From Prevotella sp. (lineage in GTDB: Bacteria > Bacteroidota > Bacteroidia > Bacteroidales > Bacteroidaceae), in the NCBI GenBank assembly GCA_017400455.1, contig JAFPTC010000025.1:1-62887 (forward strand): a DNA stretch of 62,887 nucleotides, read 5' to 3'. Every line of letters starts with the position of its first letter. The stretch's first letter is position 1. The position numbers and the translations under genes are program-made. The notes below the pieces were generated by a model. The model ran no database searches. It was not told where the DNA came from and saw only the letters and a list, made by a program, of their open reading frames with translations. Shown here one piece after another: positions 1-8,169 of the stretch.

Positions 1-2703
1 GATGCCCATGTGTCAATATGCAGAGCCGACAGCAGTGTGCTGGTCGATTCGGCAGCGATGTTCACGGCCTACAACCGCGACCTGAGACCGCTGTTTACCA
101 AATACTCGGCGAAGGTGACGACCGACGCGAAAGTGCTGCTGGTGCACGCCCAGCTGAAGGGCTACGACGACGTATGGCAGCGCGTGAACATCGGCAGCAA
201 AGAGACGGAGGTGGAGGTGCCGACGATGGAGATGCGCAAGATGCGGGAACTGAACTTAAACGAAGTTGTTGTGAAAGCCACCCGTGTAAAGATGTTCTAT
301 CGGGGCGACACCATCGTCTATGATGCCACGGCATTCCAACTGCCGCAAGGCTCGATGCTCGACGACTTGATACGGCAGATGCCGGGCGTGACGCTGAACG
401 AGGCGGGCGAGATATTCGTGAACGGACGCAAGGTGGATGAATTGCTGCTTGGTTCGCACTCGTTCATGCGGGGCAACAAGAAGGTGCTGATGGAGAACCT
501 TCCGTACTACACCGTGCAGAACATCAAGGTCTATGACAAGCAATCGGACATGAGCAAGGCACTGGGCTACGACGTGGATCCGAAAAAGTTTGTGATGGAC
601 GTGAACCTGAAGCAGGAGTACCAGCGCGGTTACATCGCCAATGTGGAGGGTGCCGTAGGTACGGAGAACAGATGGCTGGCCCGCGCCTTTGCCCTCGGCT
701 TTAGCGACCATTACCGCTTCACGCTATTAGGAAACCTGAACAATGTGAACGAGAGCCGCCACATCGGGCAGTCGGGCCAATGGACTCCAGCCTCAATGCC
801 AAAGAACCAGCTGACGACAAGAAGCGTGGCCGGAGAGATGGCCTACTACGCCAAGGAGGACAAGGTGAAGAACAAACTGACAGCCTCGTACACTTCGACT
901 ACGGACATCAGCGAATCGAGAAACCGCCATGAGCAGTTCTTGGCGTGGCCAAGCGGCATAGCCGAGCGCCTGCAGGGGCTTACGCCCACGTCGCTGACCG
1001 AAAGCAACAACCGCACGGGCAGCCGGACGTGGAATGCCCACGATGAGTTCACGCTGACCAAGCCTTTCTGGCTCTATGCGGTGGCCGACTTCCGATATTC
1101 CAAGAATCACGGCGCGTTCAGTTCCATGTTCGACCAGTGGAACGACACGCTGACGGCCTCACAGCTGAGTCGTGGCTTCAACGAGGGGACGGCATGGAGC
1201 GGAAGCATGGAGGCGCAGGGCGCATTCAACGTGGGAAAAAAACAGAAACGAATGAACTTCTACGTCAGGGCAGAGCAACGTGAGAACGAGTCGGAATCGG
1301 CCATGAGATACAGCACACGGCAATACGTGAACCCTCAACAGACCACCCAGCATAACGTGGACGACATCAGCAACCGCACGACATCGGGCAGTGGGTTTTT
1401 GAATTACATGATGCCACTGTCCAAGAGTGTAAATATGCGCCTGGGCGAAAATTTCAATCTGATACGCACCGATGCCCACGACTACCTGTACCATCCCGAC
1501 ACGCTGCTGTTGGCCTCTCAAATAGACGCATTGACGGCCATCACCGACTTCAACAACTCATACGACAGCCGGACAAACTTAGCAGAGAACTCGGTCAGCC
1601 TCTCGTTCTATGGCGATGGAAAATACAAGTTGGCTCCCAACAGCCCGTTCACCATCAACTATAAACGCTGGGAAGTGGGTGTCAGCGTCCCTATGCGCCA
1701 TGAGTCGCTCGACTATCAACGGGGCGGACTTGACACGCTGGCACGGCAGAACACGCTGTTCGTGAACACCTCGGCATCTTTCCGTCATGTCTCTGAAAGC
1801 GGCAAGCACGAGTTCGGAGTACACGCCAGCCACAAGCGCAGTGCTGCCTACATCTCCGACCGCATCACATATCGCGACGACAGCCAGCCTCTTGTTGTCA
1901 AGTTGGGTAATCCCAACCTCAAGAGCTCCGTCACGACGAATCTTGGCATTGACTATACGAACAAGGCAGGGCGCAACCAGCAGCAATGGCACGTGGGAGC
2001 GTCAGCCGACCTCTACCACCGGCAGACGGCACAGTCGGCGAGCTACGACCCCGTGAGCGGTGTCTATACCTATCAGCCCATGAACGTGAAGGGAGCCTAC
2101 CGCCTGAACGCGAAGTTCGACTTCAGCCGCACCATCGACAAGAACCGCTACTGGTCGTGGCAGACCAACGCCGACGCGGGCTATCACCACTCCGTTGACC
2201 ACGCCATGCTCACAGGCATGACGGCGAGCGAGGAGAACGTAGTCAACACCCTGACGCTGCACGACGGGGCCTACATACAATATAACAAAGGTACACTGAA
2301 CATCCGCGCCACGGGCGACATCCGCTGGCGGCACTCGGAGGGAAAGATGTACGATTTCGAGACCCTGAACGCCACCGACTTCCAGTACGGCCTCTCTGCA
2401 CGCTACACCCTGCCGCGCCTGAACACCACGCTGTCAGCCGACGGCAATATGTACTCGCGTCGCGGCTATGGCAGCAGCGAACTGAACACCGACGACTTCG
2501 TGCTGAACGCCTCCATCAGCCAGCCCTTCTTCAAGGGCAAACTTATCGCCCGCATCGAAGCCTTCGACCTGCTGCACCAGCTCAGCAACACCCAATACTC
2601 CGTGAACGCCCAGGGCCGCACCGAAACGTGGTACCGCTCCCTGCCGCACTATGTGATGGCGCATCTGGTGTATCACTGGAATAAGAATCCGAAGAAGAAA
2701 TGA
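1..2703 (+). CDS. TonB-receptor-like outer-membrane beta-barrel protein (5' end outside window)
   Basis: The reading frame is open from base 1 (Asp-Ala-His-Val...), so the signal peptide and most of an N-terminal carboxypeptidase-regulatory-like domain lie upstream; the GTG at 10 is only the first start-like codon. A plug-like segment follows (QMPGVTLNEAGEIFVNGRKV), then about 650 residues of alternating beta strands typical of Bacteroidetes outer-membrane barrels of the Omp_b-brl type. It ends HWNKNPKKK, nearly the same tail as the remnant at 3606-3836, so the two are paralogues. Likely outer-membrane; the ligand is unknown. No SusD partner is visible beside it. Family fairly sure, function unknown. 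Confidence 0.85.
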   Translation, partial: DAHVSICRADSSVLVDSAAMFTAYNRDLRPLFTKYSAKVTTDAKVLLVHAQLKGYDDVWQRVNIGSKETEVEVPTMEMRKMRELNLNEVVVKATRVKMFYRGDTIVYDATAFQLPQGSMLDDLIRQMPGVTLNEAGEIFVNGRKVDELLLGSHSFMRGNKKVLMENLPYYTVQNIKVYDKQSDMSKALGYDVDPKKFVMDVNLKQEYQRGYIANVEGAVGTENRWLARAFALGFSDHYRFTLLGNLNNVNESRHIGQSGQWTPASMPKNQLTTRSVAGEMAYYAKEDKVKNKLTASYTSTTDISESRNRHEQFLAWPSGIAERLQGLTPTSLTESNNRTGSRTWNAHDEFTLTKPFWLYAVADFRYSKNHGAFSSMFDQWNDTLTASQLSRGFNEGTAWSGSMEAQGAFNVGKKQKRMNFYVRAEQRENESESAMRYSTRQYVNPQQTTQHNVDDISNRTTSGSGFLNYMMPLSKSVNMRLGENFNLIRTDAHDYLYHPDTLLLASQIDALTAITDFNNSYDSRTNLAENSVSLSFYGDGKYKLAPNSPFTINYKRWEVGVSVPMRHESLDYQRGGLDTLARQNTLFVNTSASFRHVSESGKHEFGVHASHKRSAAYISDRITYRDDSQPLVVKLGNPNLKSSVTTNLGIDYTNKAGRNQQQWHVGASADLYHRQTAQSASYDPVSGVYTYQPMNVKGAYRLNAKFDFSRTIDKNRYWSWQTNADAGYHHSVDHAMLTGMTASEENVVNTLTLHDGAYIQYNKGTLNIRATGDIRWRHSEGKMYDFETLNATDFQYGLSARYTLPRLNTTLSADGNMYSRRGYGSSELNTDDFVLNASISQPFFKGKLIARIEAFDLLHQLSNTQYSVNAQGRTETWYRSLPHYVMAHLVYHWNKNPKKK

Positions 2704-2730
2704 TACAACTACGAGTAATAGAAACAAAAA

Positions 2731-2752
2731 TCCCGCTCGGTGGGGAGCGGGA
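2731..2752. terminator. Hairpin between convergent genes
   Basis: A 7-bp GC stem, CCCGCTC/GAGCGGG, lies between the stop codons of the barrel gene and the GNAT gene. An A-rich run precedes it on the + strand, so it suits the leftward transcript best. Inferred from structure only. Confidence 0.5.
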
Positions 2753-2763
2753 GGGGTGTGGGG

Positions 2764-3276
2764 CTATTCGACGTCCATCATGTCGAAGAACATGAGGCGT
2801 GTGTGGTCGTCTTCTTCTTTCTTGGTGAGTGGCTTGAAACCGTTCTTTTCGTAGAAAGGAATGGCAGAGAGGTAGGCATCGACGGTGATGAAACGGAAAG
2901 CAGAATAGTTTTGGTCTCTATTAAGCAGACTCTTTATCAATTTCATCATTTCCGTACCGATATTCTGCCCGCGATAGTCAAGCGAAACAGCAAATCGACC
3001 AATCTTGACTGTTGGATAGCTGCGGAACTTCTTACTGTCGGGAAAACTGTCCTTCACCTTCTTCCACTGGCTGTTAGTCACTTCCAAACGGCTGATCTTG
3101 TCGTTCAGCAGGCAGAAATAAGCAGCAATACGTCCATCGTCTTCAAGGATGAACGTATTGGCAATGCGCTTTTCGAGAAAATGCTTGGCATCCTCCAAAA
3201 GGAATCCGTTCAAATCATTGTCGCCACAATCAAAAGTGGCCAACTCCATGTCAAGGGTCAGGCGAATCAGTCTCAC
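2764..3276 (-). CDS. GNAT-family N-acetyltransferase, toxin-like
   Basis: 170 residues with the GNAT fold signature. The acetyl-CoA loop is visible as YRGQNIGTEMM, preceded by the strand VKIGRFAVSLD and followed by AIPFYEKNGF, the usual C-terminal alpha/beta motif. It lies 3 bp behind a small upstream gene, the arrangement of GNAT toxin-antitoxin pairs (TacT-like enzymes that acetylate aminoacyl-tRNA). An ordinary small-molecule or protein acetyltransferase is the alternative. Start at 3276 is assumed; an internal Met (MELATF) could also serve. The pair sits between two outer-membrane paralogues. Confidence 0.8.
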   Translation of the reverse strand: MRLIRLTLDMELATFDCGDNDLNGFLLEDAKHFLEKRIANTFILEDDGRIAAYFCLLNDKISRLEVTNSQWKKVKDSFPDSKKFRSYPTVKIGRFAVSLDYRGQNIGTEMMKLIKSLLNRDQNYSAFRFITVDAYLSAIPFYEKNGFKPLTKKEEDDHTRLMFFDMMDVE

Positions 3277-3279
3277 GGC

Positions 3280-3450
3280 CTATATACAAATATGTATTCG
3301 TTTGCTGATTTCCTGAAACTCGCGCTTCATCTTCTCCTGATAGGCGGCTCTCACTTCGGGGCTGATGGCCTCCACGCGCTGCATCTCCTTGACGAAACGC
3401 TCTGCGTCTTCACCCGTAAGAATGGGCGTTTCTTTAATCGGTCTTGCCAT
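3280..3450 (-). CDS. Small putative antitoxin-like protein
   Basis: 56 residues starting MARPIKETPIL, rich in charged helix (EDAERFVKEMQRVEAISPEV). An upstream in-frame ATG at 3483 would add 11 residues but falls on the -7 box at 3481-3488, so the start at 3450 is preferred. It is 3 bp upstream of the GNAT gene and certainly co-transcribed. It does not resemble the ribbon-helix-helix antitoxin TacA. Its antitoxin role is inferred from gene order only. Confidence 0.6.
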   Translation of the reverse strand: MARPIKETPILTGEDAERFVKEMQRVEAISPEVRAAYQEKMKREFQEISKRIHICI

Positions 3451-3480
3451 AATCAATATGCATTTATCGGTTTCACGGGG

Positions 3481-3488
3481 CAAAGGTA
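3481..3488 (-). promoter_or_regulatory. -7 promoter box, small protein/GNAT operon
   Basis: TACCTTTG on the minus strand matches the Bacteroidetes TAnnTTTG element and would give a leader of about 25 nt before the ATG at 3450. Confidence 0.6.
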
Positions 3489-3605
3489 CAAAAATAATTT
3501 CAAACTCAGTTCAAAACGAAGTAATTTATGAAGAATATGTGGGCAATTAGTGGCCGCTCGGCCCAAAGGGACGCTTGCCCAAGCAAGAATAAAACATTGA
3601 TTAGC

Positions 3606-3836
3606 ATGCGAAACTTGACAATGACCATGATGGCCCTTGCGCTGACAATAGCAGCGCAGGCACAGGAAACTGTCACCCTGACCGGTCAGATCAAGAATGC
3701 CTTTACCCGTCAGGCGATACCCGATGTGACAGTGACGCTGATGCGGGCCGACAGCACCATATAGCAACGCTCCAGGCCAAGCTATGCCATGCTGCGAGTG
3801 CAGTGGCGGTTCAACTATAATCCAAAGAAGAAATAA
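3606..3836 (+). pseudogene. Collapsed outer-membrane barrel gene remnant
   Basis: The N-terminal 52 codons encode a signal peptide (MRNLTMTMMALALTIAAQAQ) and the start of a carboxypeptidase-regulatory-like domain (TLTGQIKN, ending LMRADSTI). An in-frame TAG follows at 3762-3764. The same frame then encodes 23 residues ending FNYNPKKK and TAA. These match the two ends of the gene at 1-2703: LMRADSTI aligns with ICRADSSV, and RSRPSYAM...NPKKK with RSLPHYVM...NPKKK. The intervening 2.5 kb or so is missing. A nearly complete internal deletion of a paralogue is the simplest reading. Not expected to make a functional protein. Confidence 0.75.
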
Positions 3837-3840
3837 CGCA

Positions 3841-3926
3841 GGAGGCCTTCCCAGAAAAATTTCTCACGTGAGATTTTTTCACGGGAGGCCTTACCAGAAA
3901 AATTTCTCACGTGAGATTTTTTCACG
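3841..3926. repeat. 43-bp palindromic array, locus A
   Basis: Two TCTCACGTGAGA cores (3862-3873, 3905-3916), 43 bp apart, alternate with GGAGGCCTTCCC-type palindromes. The array starts 4 bp after the remnant's last stop codon and ends 20 bp before the GH2 stop codon, between convergent genes. Confidence 0.95.
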
Positions 3927-3946
3927 AGGGATGAACGGCGCTGGAA

Positions 3947-5791
3947 TCAGCGCTTCGTGGCGTACCAGTCGCGCAGGACATAGAAGGCTTTCTTCTTCTC
4001 GCCATTGTCGGAGAAGAGGCCCTTGCGGTTGTAGTAGTCCTGAATGCCGTTGAGGACGCGGCGGGGCGAGCGGAAGTCCTTCAGAATCCAGGGCGTGGTG
4101 CCGCAGAGACCCTCGATCTTGTCGAGCATGGCCACGTTCTGCTGGTAGAGGTTCTCCTGGAACTCCTCCGTCCAGCGCTGGTTCTTGGGCCCGTGGAGGC
4201 CGTAACGGGCGCCGCCGCCAAACTCGCTGACGATGACGGGCTTGTCGTAGGGTATCTCCCACTCCATCTTGGGGGCGTCGTTGACGTCGCGATACCAGCC
4301 GATGTACTGGTTGAAGCTGACCACGTCGACGTGCTGGTGCATGTTGTCGTGGAGGCGGTTCTTATAGTTCGAGGCCCCGGTGACCTCCATGGCCATGGAG
4401 ATGAGGCGGCTCTGGTCGAGGCTGCGGGCGTGCTGGGCCAGGCGGCCAAGGAACTGGTCGCGCTGGGGCGAGTGGGGCGTCTCGTTGGCAATGCTCCAGA
4501 TGATGACGTTGGCGCGGTTCTGGTCGCGACGAATCATGTCGGTGAGCTGCTGCTGGGCGTTGTCATAGGTGTGGGCATTCTGCCAGCTGATGGTCCAGTA
4601 GCAGGGAATCTCGCTCCATACCATGATGCCCATGCGCTCGGCCTGGCGCACGGCATGCTCGTTGTGGGGATAGTGGGCCAAGCGGACGAAGTTGCAGCCC
4701 AGCTCCTGGGCCCATGAAAGGAGCTCCTGAGCATCGGCGGCGGAGTTGGCCCGCCCGCCGCCACGGGGCTTTTCTTCGTGGATGCTGATGCCACGGAGGA
4801 AGATGGGCTGACCGTTGAGGAGGATTTGCTTGCCTCGGGCCTCAATGGTGCGGAAGCCGATGCTGTCGGCCAGGAAGTCACTCACCACGGTGCCGTCGGC
4901 CGTGGTGCCGTCGAGGCGCAGCTCCACCTGGTAGCGCTTGGGGTTGTCGGGGCTCCAGAGCGACAGCTTCTTCGAGGGCACGCTGACCAGGCCCGTGGCA
5001 CGGCCCTGGGCGTCGGTGGTGAACTGGCGGGTGATCTTCAGCTCGGGAATGTTGAGGGTGACGCGCTGGCTGGCCAGGGCCTTGTCGAGCTGGGCGCTGA
5101 AGGCTATCTGGCGCTGGCGGGCCTTGGCGTCGGCAGGCTCTAAATGGAGCTTGAAGTGCTCGATGTAGGTGGCGGGAACGCGCACCAGCATGACGTCGCG
5201 GGTGATGCCGCCATAGTTCCACCAGTCGAAAATCTGGGTGGGCACGGCGTCGGCATGACGCTTGTTGTCAACCTTGACAATGACGACGTTCTCGCCCGAA
5301 AGGAGGAGGTCGGTGACGTCGAGGTTGAAGGGAGTGAATCCGCCCTCGTGATGGCCGGCCTCGCGGCCGTTGACCCACACGCGACAGTCGTAGTTCACGG
5401 CGCCGAAGTAAAGCAGCGTGCGATAGCCGCCCTCGATGGGCACCTGGGCCTGGAAGCTGGTCTTGAACCAGACGGTGCCCTCGTAGAAGAAGAGACGCTC
5501 GTCCTGCGTGTTCCAGTCTCCGGGGATGTGCATGGTGGGTGCGAGGTCGAAGTCATACTCAATGAGGTCCTCGGGCTTCTGGGGCTTGGCATTCCGGAAG
5601 AAGCCCCAGCGCGTGGGGTTCATGCGATAGTCGTAGTAGCCCTCTTCCTGCACGTCGACGATGTAGTTCCACTCACCGTTCAGCGAAGCCGACTCGCGTG
5701 AAAGCACGCTGCCGATGAGCGGGAGCTCCTTTGCCTGAACGGTTAGGGCAAAGGCCGCCAAGATGAATAACGAGAATATTTTTTGTTTCAT
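3947..5791 (-). CDS. GH2 beta-glucuronidase, secreted
   Basis: 614 residues: signal peptide (MKQKIFSLFILAAFALTVQA), jelly-roll sugar-binding domain, Ig-like domain, then a TIM barrel. The acid/base Glu is in SIANETPHSPQ and the nucleophile Glu in VIVSEFGGGARYG. Near the C-terminus, YNRKGLF carries the N-x-K motif that in beta-glucuronidases contacts the uronic acid carboxylate, so glucuronide or galacturonide cleavage is preferred over beta-galactosidase. Likely periplasmic. The -7 box TAACTTTG ends only 4 nt before the ATG, so the mRNA may be leaderless. Stands alone, and convergent with the pseudogene across array A. Confidence 0.9.
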   Translation of the reverse strand: MKQKIFSLFILAAFALTVQAKELPLIGSVLSRESASLNGEWNYIVDVQEEGYYDYRMNPTRWGFFRNAKPQKPEDLIEYDFDLAPTMHIPGDWNTQDERLFFYEGTVWFKTSFQAQVPIEGGYRTLLYFGAVNYDCRVWVNGREAGHHEGGFTPFNLDVTDLLLSGENVVIVKVDNKRHADAVPTQIFDWWNYGGITRDVMLVRVPATYIEHFKLHLEPADAKARQRQIAFSAQLDKALASQRVTLNIPELKITRQFTTDAQGRATGLVSVPSKKLSLWSPDNPKRYQVELRLDGTTADGTVVSDFLADSIGFRTIEARGKQILLNGQPIFLRGISIHEEKPRGGGRANSAADAQELLSWAQELGCNFVRLAHYPHNEHAVRQAERMGIMVWSEIPCYWTISWQNAHTYDNAQQQLTDMIRRDQNRANVIIWSIANETPHSPQRDQFLGRLAQHARSLDQSRLISMAMEVTGASNYKNRLHDNMHQHVDVVSFNQYIGWYRDVNDAPKMEWEIPYDKPVIVSEFGGGARYGLHGPKNQRWTEEFQENLYQQNVAMLDKIEGLCGTTPWILKDFRSPRRVLNGIQDYYNRKGLFSDNGEKKKAFYVLRDWYATKR

Positions 5792-5794
5792 GCA

Positions 5795-5858
5795 GCAAAG
5801 TTACGAAAAAACGAGGGCAAAACAAAAGAAATTCATTTCTTTTTTTTTGCCGAGTGCC
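5795..5858 (-). promoter_or_regulatory. Hairpin-promoter module, copy 1
   Basis: A 36-bp near-perfect inverted repeat (5816-5851, GGC..GAAAT/ATTTC..GCC) sits directly upstream of a TAACTTTG -7 box (5796-5803, minus strand). Some 60 of 64 bases are identical to 32229-32292 ahead of the M3 peptidase gene. The -33 region would fall inside the hairpin. Confidence 0.75.
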
Positions 5859-5880
5859 AAGTAAGTTCGCCACGTAGTGG

Positions 5881-6068
5881 CATAGTTCTTGCCAGAGACA
5901 AGCGACGCTGGGCGTCGAGCGACGAAAAGTTGAGAGCAAAACAAAAGAATTTATTCATTATTTTTGCCGAGACGGAGAAGTTTCCTTGAACGGAGTGAAA
6001 AGCTTCGCGACTTTCCGTCGCATAGTTCTTGTCATAGACAAGCAACGCCGGGCGTCGAGCGACGAAAA
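5881..6068. repeat. Two 48-bp direct repeats in the GH2 upstream spacer
   Basis: 5881-5928 and 6021-6068 match at 44 of 48 positions and share GGCGTCGAGCGACGAAAA. Between them, 5934-5975 carries a decayed copy of the hairpin-promoter module (AAAACAAAAGAATT...TTTTTGCCGAG). This indicates local duplication of a promoter-sized segment. Confidence 0.8.
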
Positions 6069-6235
6069 AACTCAACCTGTGCGGTTGCAAATCGCATGCC
6101 CTGTTCTGCCCCCGCCATGCTTTTTCACTCAGAAGCCCCTGCCTGCTGAAACGGGAGCAAGGGATCAAGGGGAAAAGGCACGCGAGAAAAGGGGGAAAAG
6201 CACTGAGTAACAGGGAAAAAGGTACCGAGTTGTCC

Positions 6236-6322
6236 GATTCGGGCGCCCGCCCACAATGATAAGGGCGGCCGCCCTTATTACTCCGAGCGGGCGGCCTTAT
6301 AGGTGTGGGCGGCCGCTGAATC
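6236..6322. other. GC-rich nested inverted repeats
   Basis: Holds the perfect 20-bp palindrome ATAAGGGCGGCCGCCCTTAT (6259-6278), flanked by arms around CGCCCAC (near 6248-6254) and GTGGGCGGCC (near 6306-6315) that pair across it, extended by GATTC/GAATC. The result is a branched, very stable fold in otherwise AT-richer DNA. No reading frame explains it. Confidence 0.65.
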
Positions 6323-6329
6323 CCGAGTT

Positions 6330-6690
6330 TTATTCAGTCAGTCTTACGTGGCTCAAGCGAAATAAACACAGGGGTAATCTTGAATCAATAACTCGACATC
6401 TTTGTATCAGATGATACGCTTAACGCCCTATCATCTGCAATTATACAAATAAATTAGGAGAAAACCGATAGATGAGATACAAATCTTCTGTTTTTATGAA
6501 CTTTTTAGTAATTTCGCAAGATGAAACACCGACATCATTCCTTCTATCAGTTCATGTTGATAGGAGAAATGATGGCTTAAACTCATCTGCAGCAGAATAC
6601 TATCTCTAACAAACCTGAGCCAGCAAACAAATCGATTACACTATCGGGCAGTTTTTACCAAGAAAAGACGTAGAATCCGATAAAAAGTTG
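6330..6690. other. Non-coding spacer with one tiny ORF
   Basis: AT-rich sequence with no recognisable gene. One ATG-to-stop frame of 37 codons (6496-6609, plus strand, MNFLVISQDETPTSF...) has no recognised family and a poor ribosome-binding context, so I do not call it. A small hairpin, CTATCA/TGATAG, lies near 6543-6563. Confidence 0.4.
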
Positions 6691-6698
6691 TATCTTTG
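6691..6698 (+). promoter_or_regulatory. -7 promoter box, DUF1016 gene
   Basis: TATCTTTG fits TAnnTTTG. It would give a long leader of about 160 nt before the ATG at 6865. No other box lies closer. Confidence 0.45.
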
Positions 6699-6864
6699 TC
6701 GGCAAATAACTAAATATTACCTAGCATATGGATACGCATGCTTAAAGTATGGGTGGAAGCAAGCTAAAATCTGGCTGAGCGATAGCTGAGGTCGGATAAT
6801 AGAAGAAATAAGATGTAATACGGAACGGAAGAAAAAAGATATAGAAAAATAAAGAATACGAGAT

Positions 6865-8022
6865 ATGACGGAAAAGATTATTGACACAAAAGCTATTGAA
6901 CAGGTTAGTGACAACCTGTTTCAAGGCGTGGCTGAAATCATCGATGATGCCAGGCAGAGAGTTGTAGTATATGTTAACAAGCATGCCAATATGATGTTCT
7001 GGCAGATTGGCCATTTTATCAACGAGGACCTGGGCTACAAGCAGTATTCTTCTTATGGCGATAAGATTCTTGCGACACTGTCGCAAAGATTGACGGCCCG
7101 CTATGGCAAAGGATATACTTACTCTGCTGTTACGAGAATGATGAAAGTGGCCCGACTCTACCCTGAAGAGGAGATATTTGCAACGCTGTCGCAAACATTG
7201 ACATGGAGCCATTTCCTTGAACTTGTAACCATTGAAGATGGCACCAAGCGCTTGTTCTATCAACAGATGGGTATCGCTGAGCATTGGAGTGTAAGACAAT
7301 TACGAGACAAGCAAGATGCAATGACATATGAGCGTTCGCTGATTGCTGTTAAGCCTGAGGATGAGATTGTAAGGACATTGGAAAAAATTAGTCCCACGCA
7401 CATGGAGCCTGATGCTGTGCTACGTAATTCCTATGTGCTGGACTTCCTGGGGCTAAGCGGCTATTATACAGAAGAAGAGTTGGAGGACGCCATTGCCAGG
7501 CAGTTGGAGGAATTCATTCTGGAACTGGGACAAGGCTTCGCATTTCTCGAACGCCAAAAGCGCTTTACCATTGACGGAACGGATTATAAACTCGACTTGC
7601 TTTTCTACCACAGGAAGCTAAAATGTCTTGTGGCCATCGATTTGAAACTGGGGAAATTCAAACCACAATACAAGGGTCAGATGGAATTGTACCTCAAGTA
7701 TATGCAAAAATATGACATGCAGCCAGACGAGAATCCACCTATCGGGCTGCTGTTGTGCAGTGAGGGTAATACCGAGCATATTGAACTGATGATGCTGAAT
7801 GAGGACCGTATCAAGGTGGCGCAGTATCTTACTTGTCTGCCTGACAAGCAATGGTTTGTTGATAAACTGAACCGTTCCATACTCATAGCGAAGGAGTACA
7901 AGAACCAAAACGAGGATGGAAGAAGACAAGATGTGGCTCACGCAAATACAGATGTGCGAACTTTACCAAACAAGCAAATCGAACCGCACCATCATTCCCG
8001 CCATCACAGGAAGGGCCAATGA
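6865..8022 (+). CDS. DUF1016 (YhcG-type) PDDEXK nuclease-domain protein, run-on C-terminus
   Basis: 385 residues. The N-terminal half is the DUF1016 helical domain (FWQIGHFIN, YGDKILATLSQRL, RMMKVARLYP, TWSHFLEL). The C-terminal half is a PDDEXK nuclease-like fold with YKLDLLFYHRKLKCLVAIDLK holding the D...D-x-K residues. Such proteins occur next to restriction and toxin systems as putative DNA endonucleases. The conserved part ends near IAKEYKN (about residue 350). The last 35 or so residues (DGRRQDVAHANTD...HHHSRHHRKGQ) are a frame-shifted reading of an adjacent broken gene, so the natural stop has probably been lost. Confidence 0.85.
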   Translation: MTEKIIDTKAIEQVSDNLFQGVAEIIDDARQRVVVYVNKHANMMFWQIGHFINEDLGYKQYSSYGDKILATLSQRLTARYGKGYTYSAVTRMMKVARLYPEEEIFATLSQTLTWSHFLELVTIEDGTKRLFYQQMGIAEHWSVRQLRDKQDAMTYERSLIAVKPEDEIVRTLEKISPTHMEPDAVLRNSYVLDFLGLSGYYTEEELEDAIARQLEEFILELGQGFAFLERQKRFTIDGTDYKLDLLFYHRKLKCLVAIDLKLGKFKPQYKGQMELYLKYMQKYDMQPDENPPIGLLLCSEGNTEHIELMMLNEDRIKVAQYLTCLPDKQWFVDKLNRSILIAKEYKNQNEDGRRQDVAHANTDVRTLPNKQIEPHHHSRHHRKGQ

Positions 8023-8158
8023 AGCCGACCCGACATACACCACATCGATGATTGTCTTCGGCATCACGGCCCTCGGAGCCCTTGTCGTGGCCCTCGCCAT
8101 GCTCCACATTGACAGGAAGCAGGGCTACGGGCTGCAAAGGCCTAACATCAGAGGCTAA
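7916..8158 (+). pseudogene. Fused remnants: RhuM-like start joined to transporter C-terminus
   Basis: One 80-codon frame begins MEEDKMWLTQIQMCELYQTSKSN, the start typical of RhuM-family virulence proteins (usually above 300 residues). From about 7985 it continues as ITGRANEADPTYTTSMIVFG plus one membrane segment and ends DRKQGYGLQRPNI, the kind of tail seen on MFS transporters. The two halves do not belong together, which indicates a deletion joining two genes. The first 100 bases overlap the DUF1016 gene in another frame. Unlikely to make a useful protein. Confidence 0.65.
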
Positions 8159-8169
8159 CCGCCAGGCGG

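Noticed and set aside
6496-6609. 37-codon ORF in the spacer before the DUF1016 gene
   Set aside because: No family, weak ribosome-binding context and no nearby -7 box. Not enough to call a gene.
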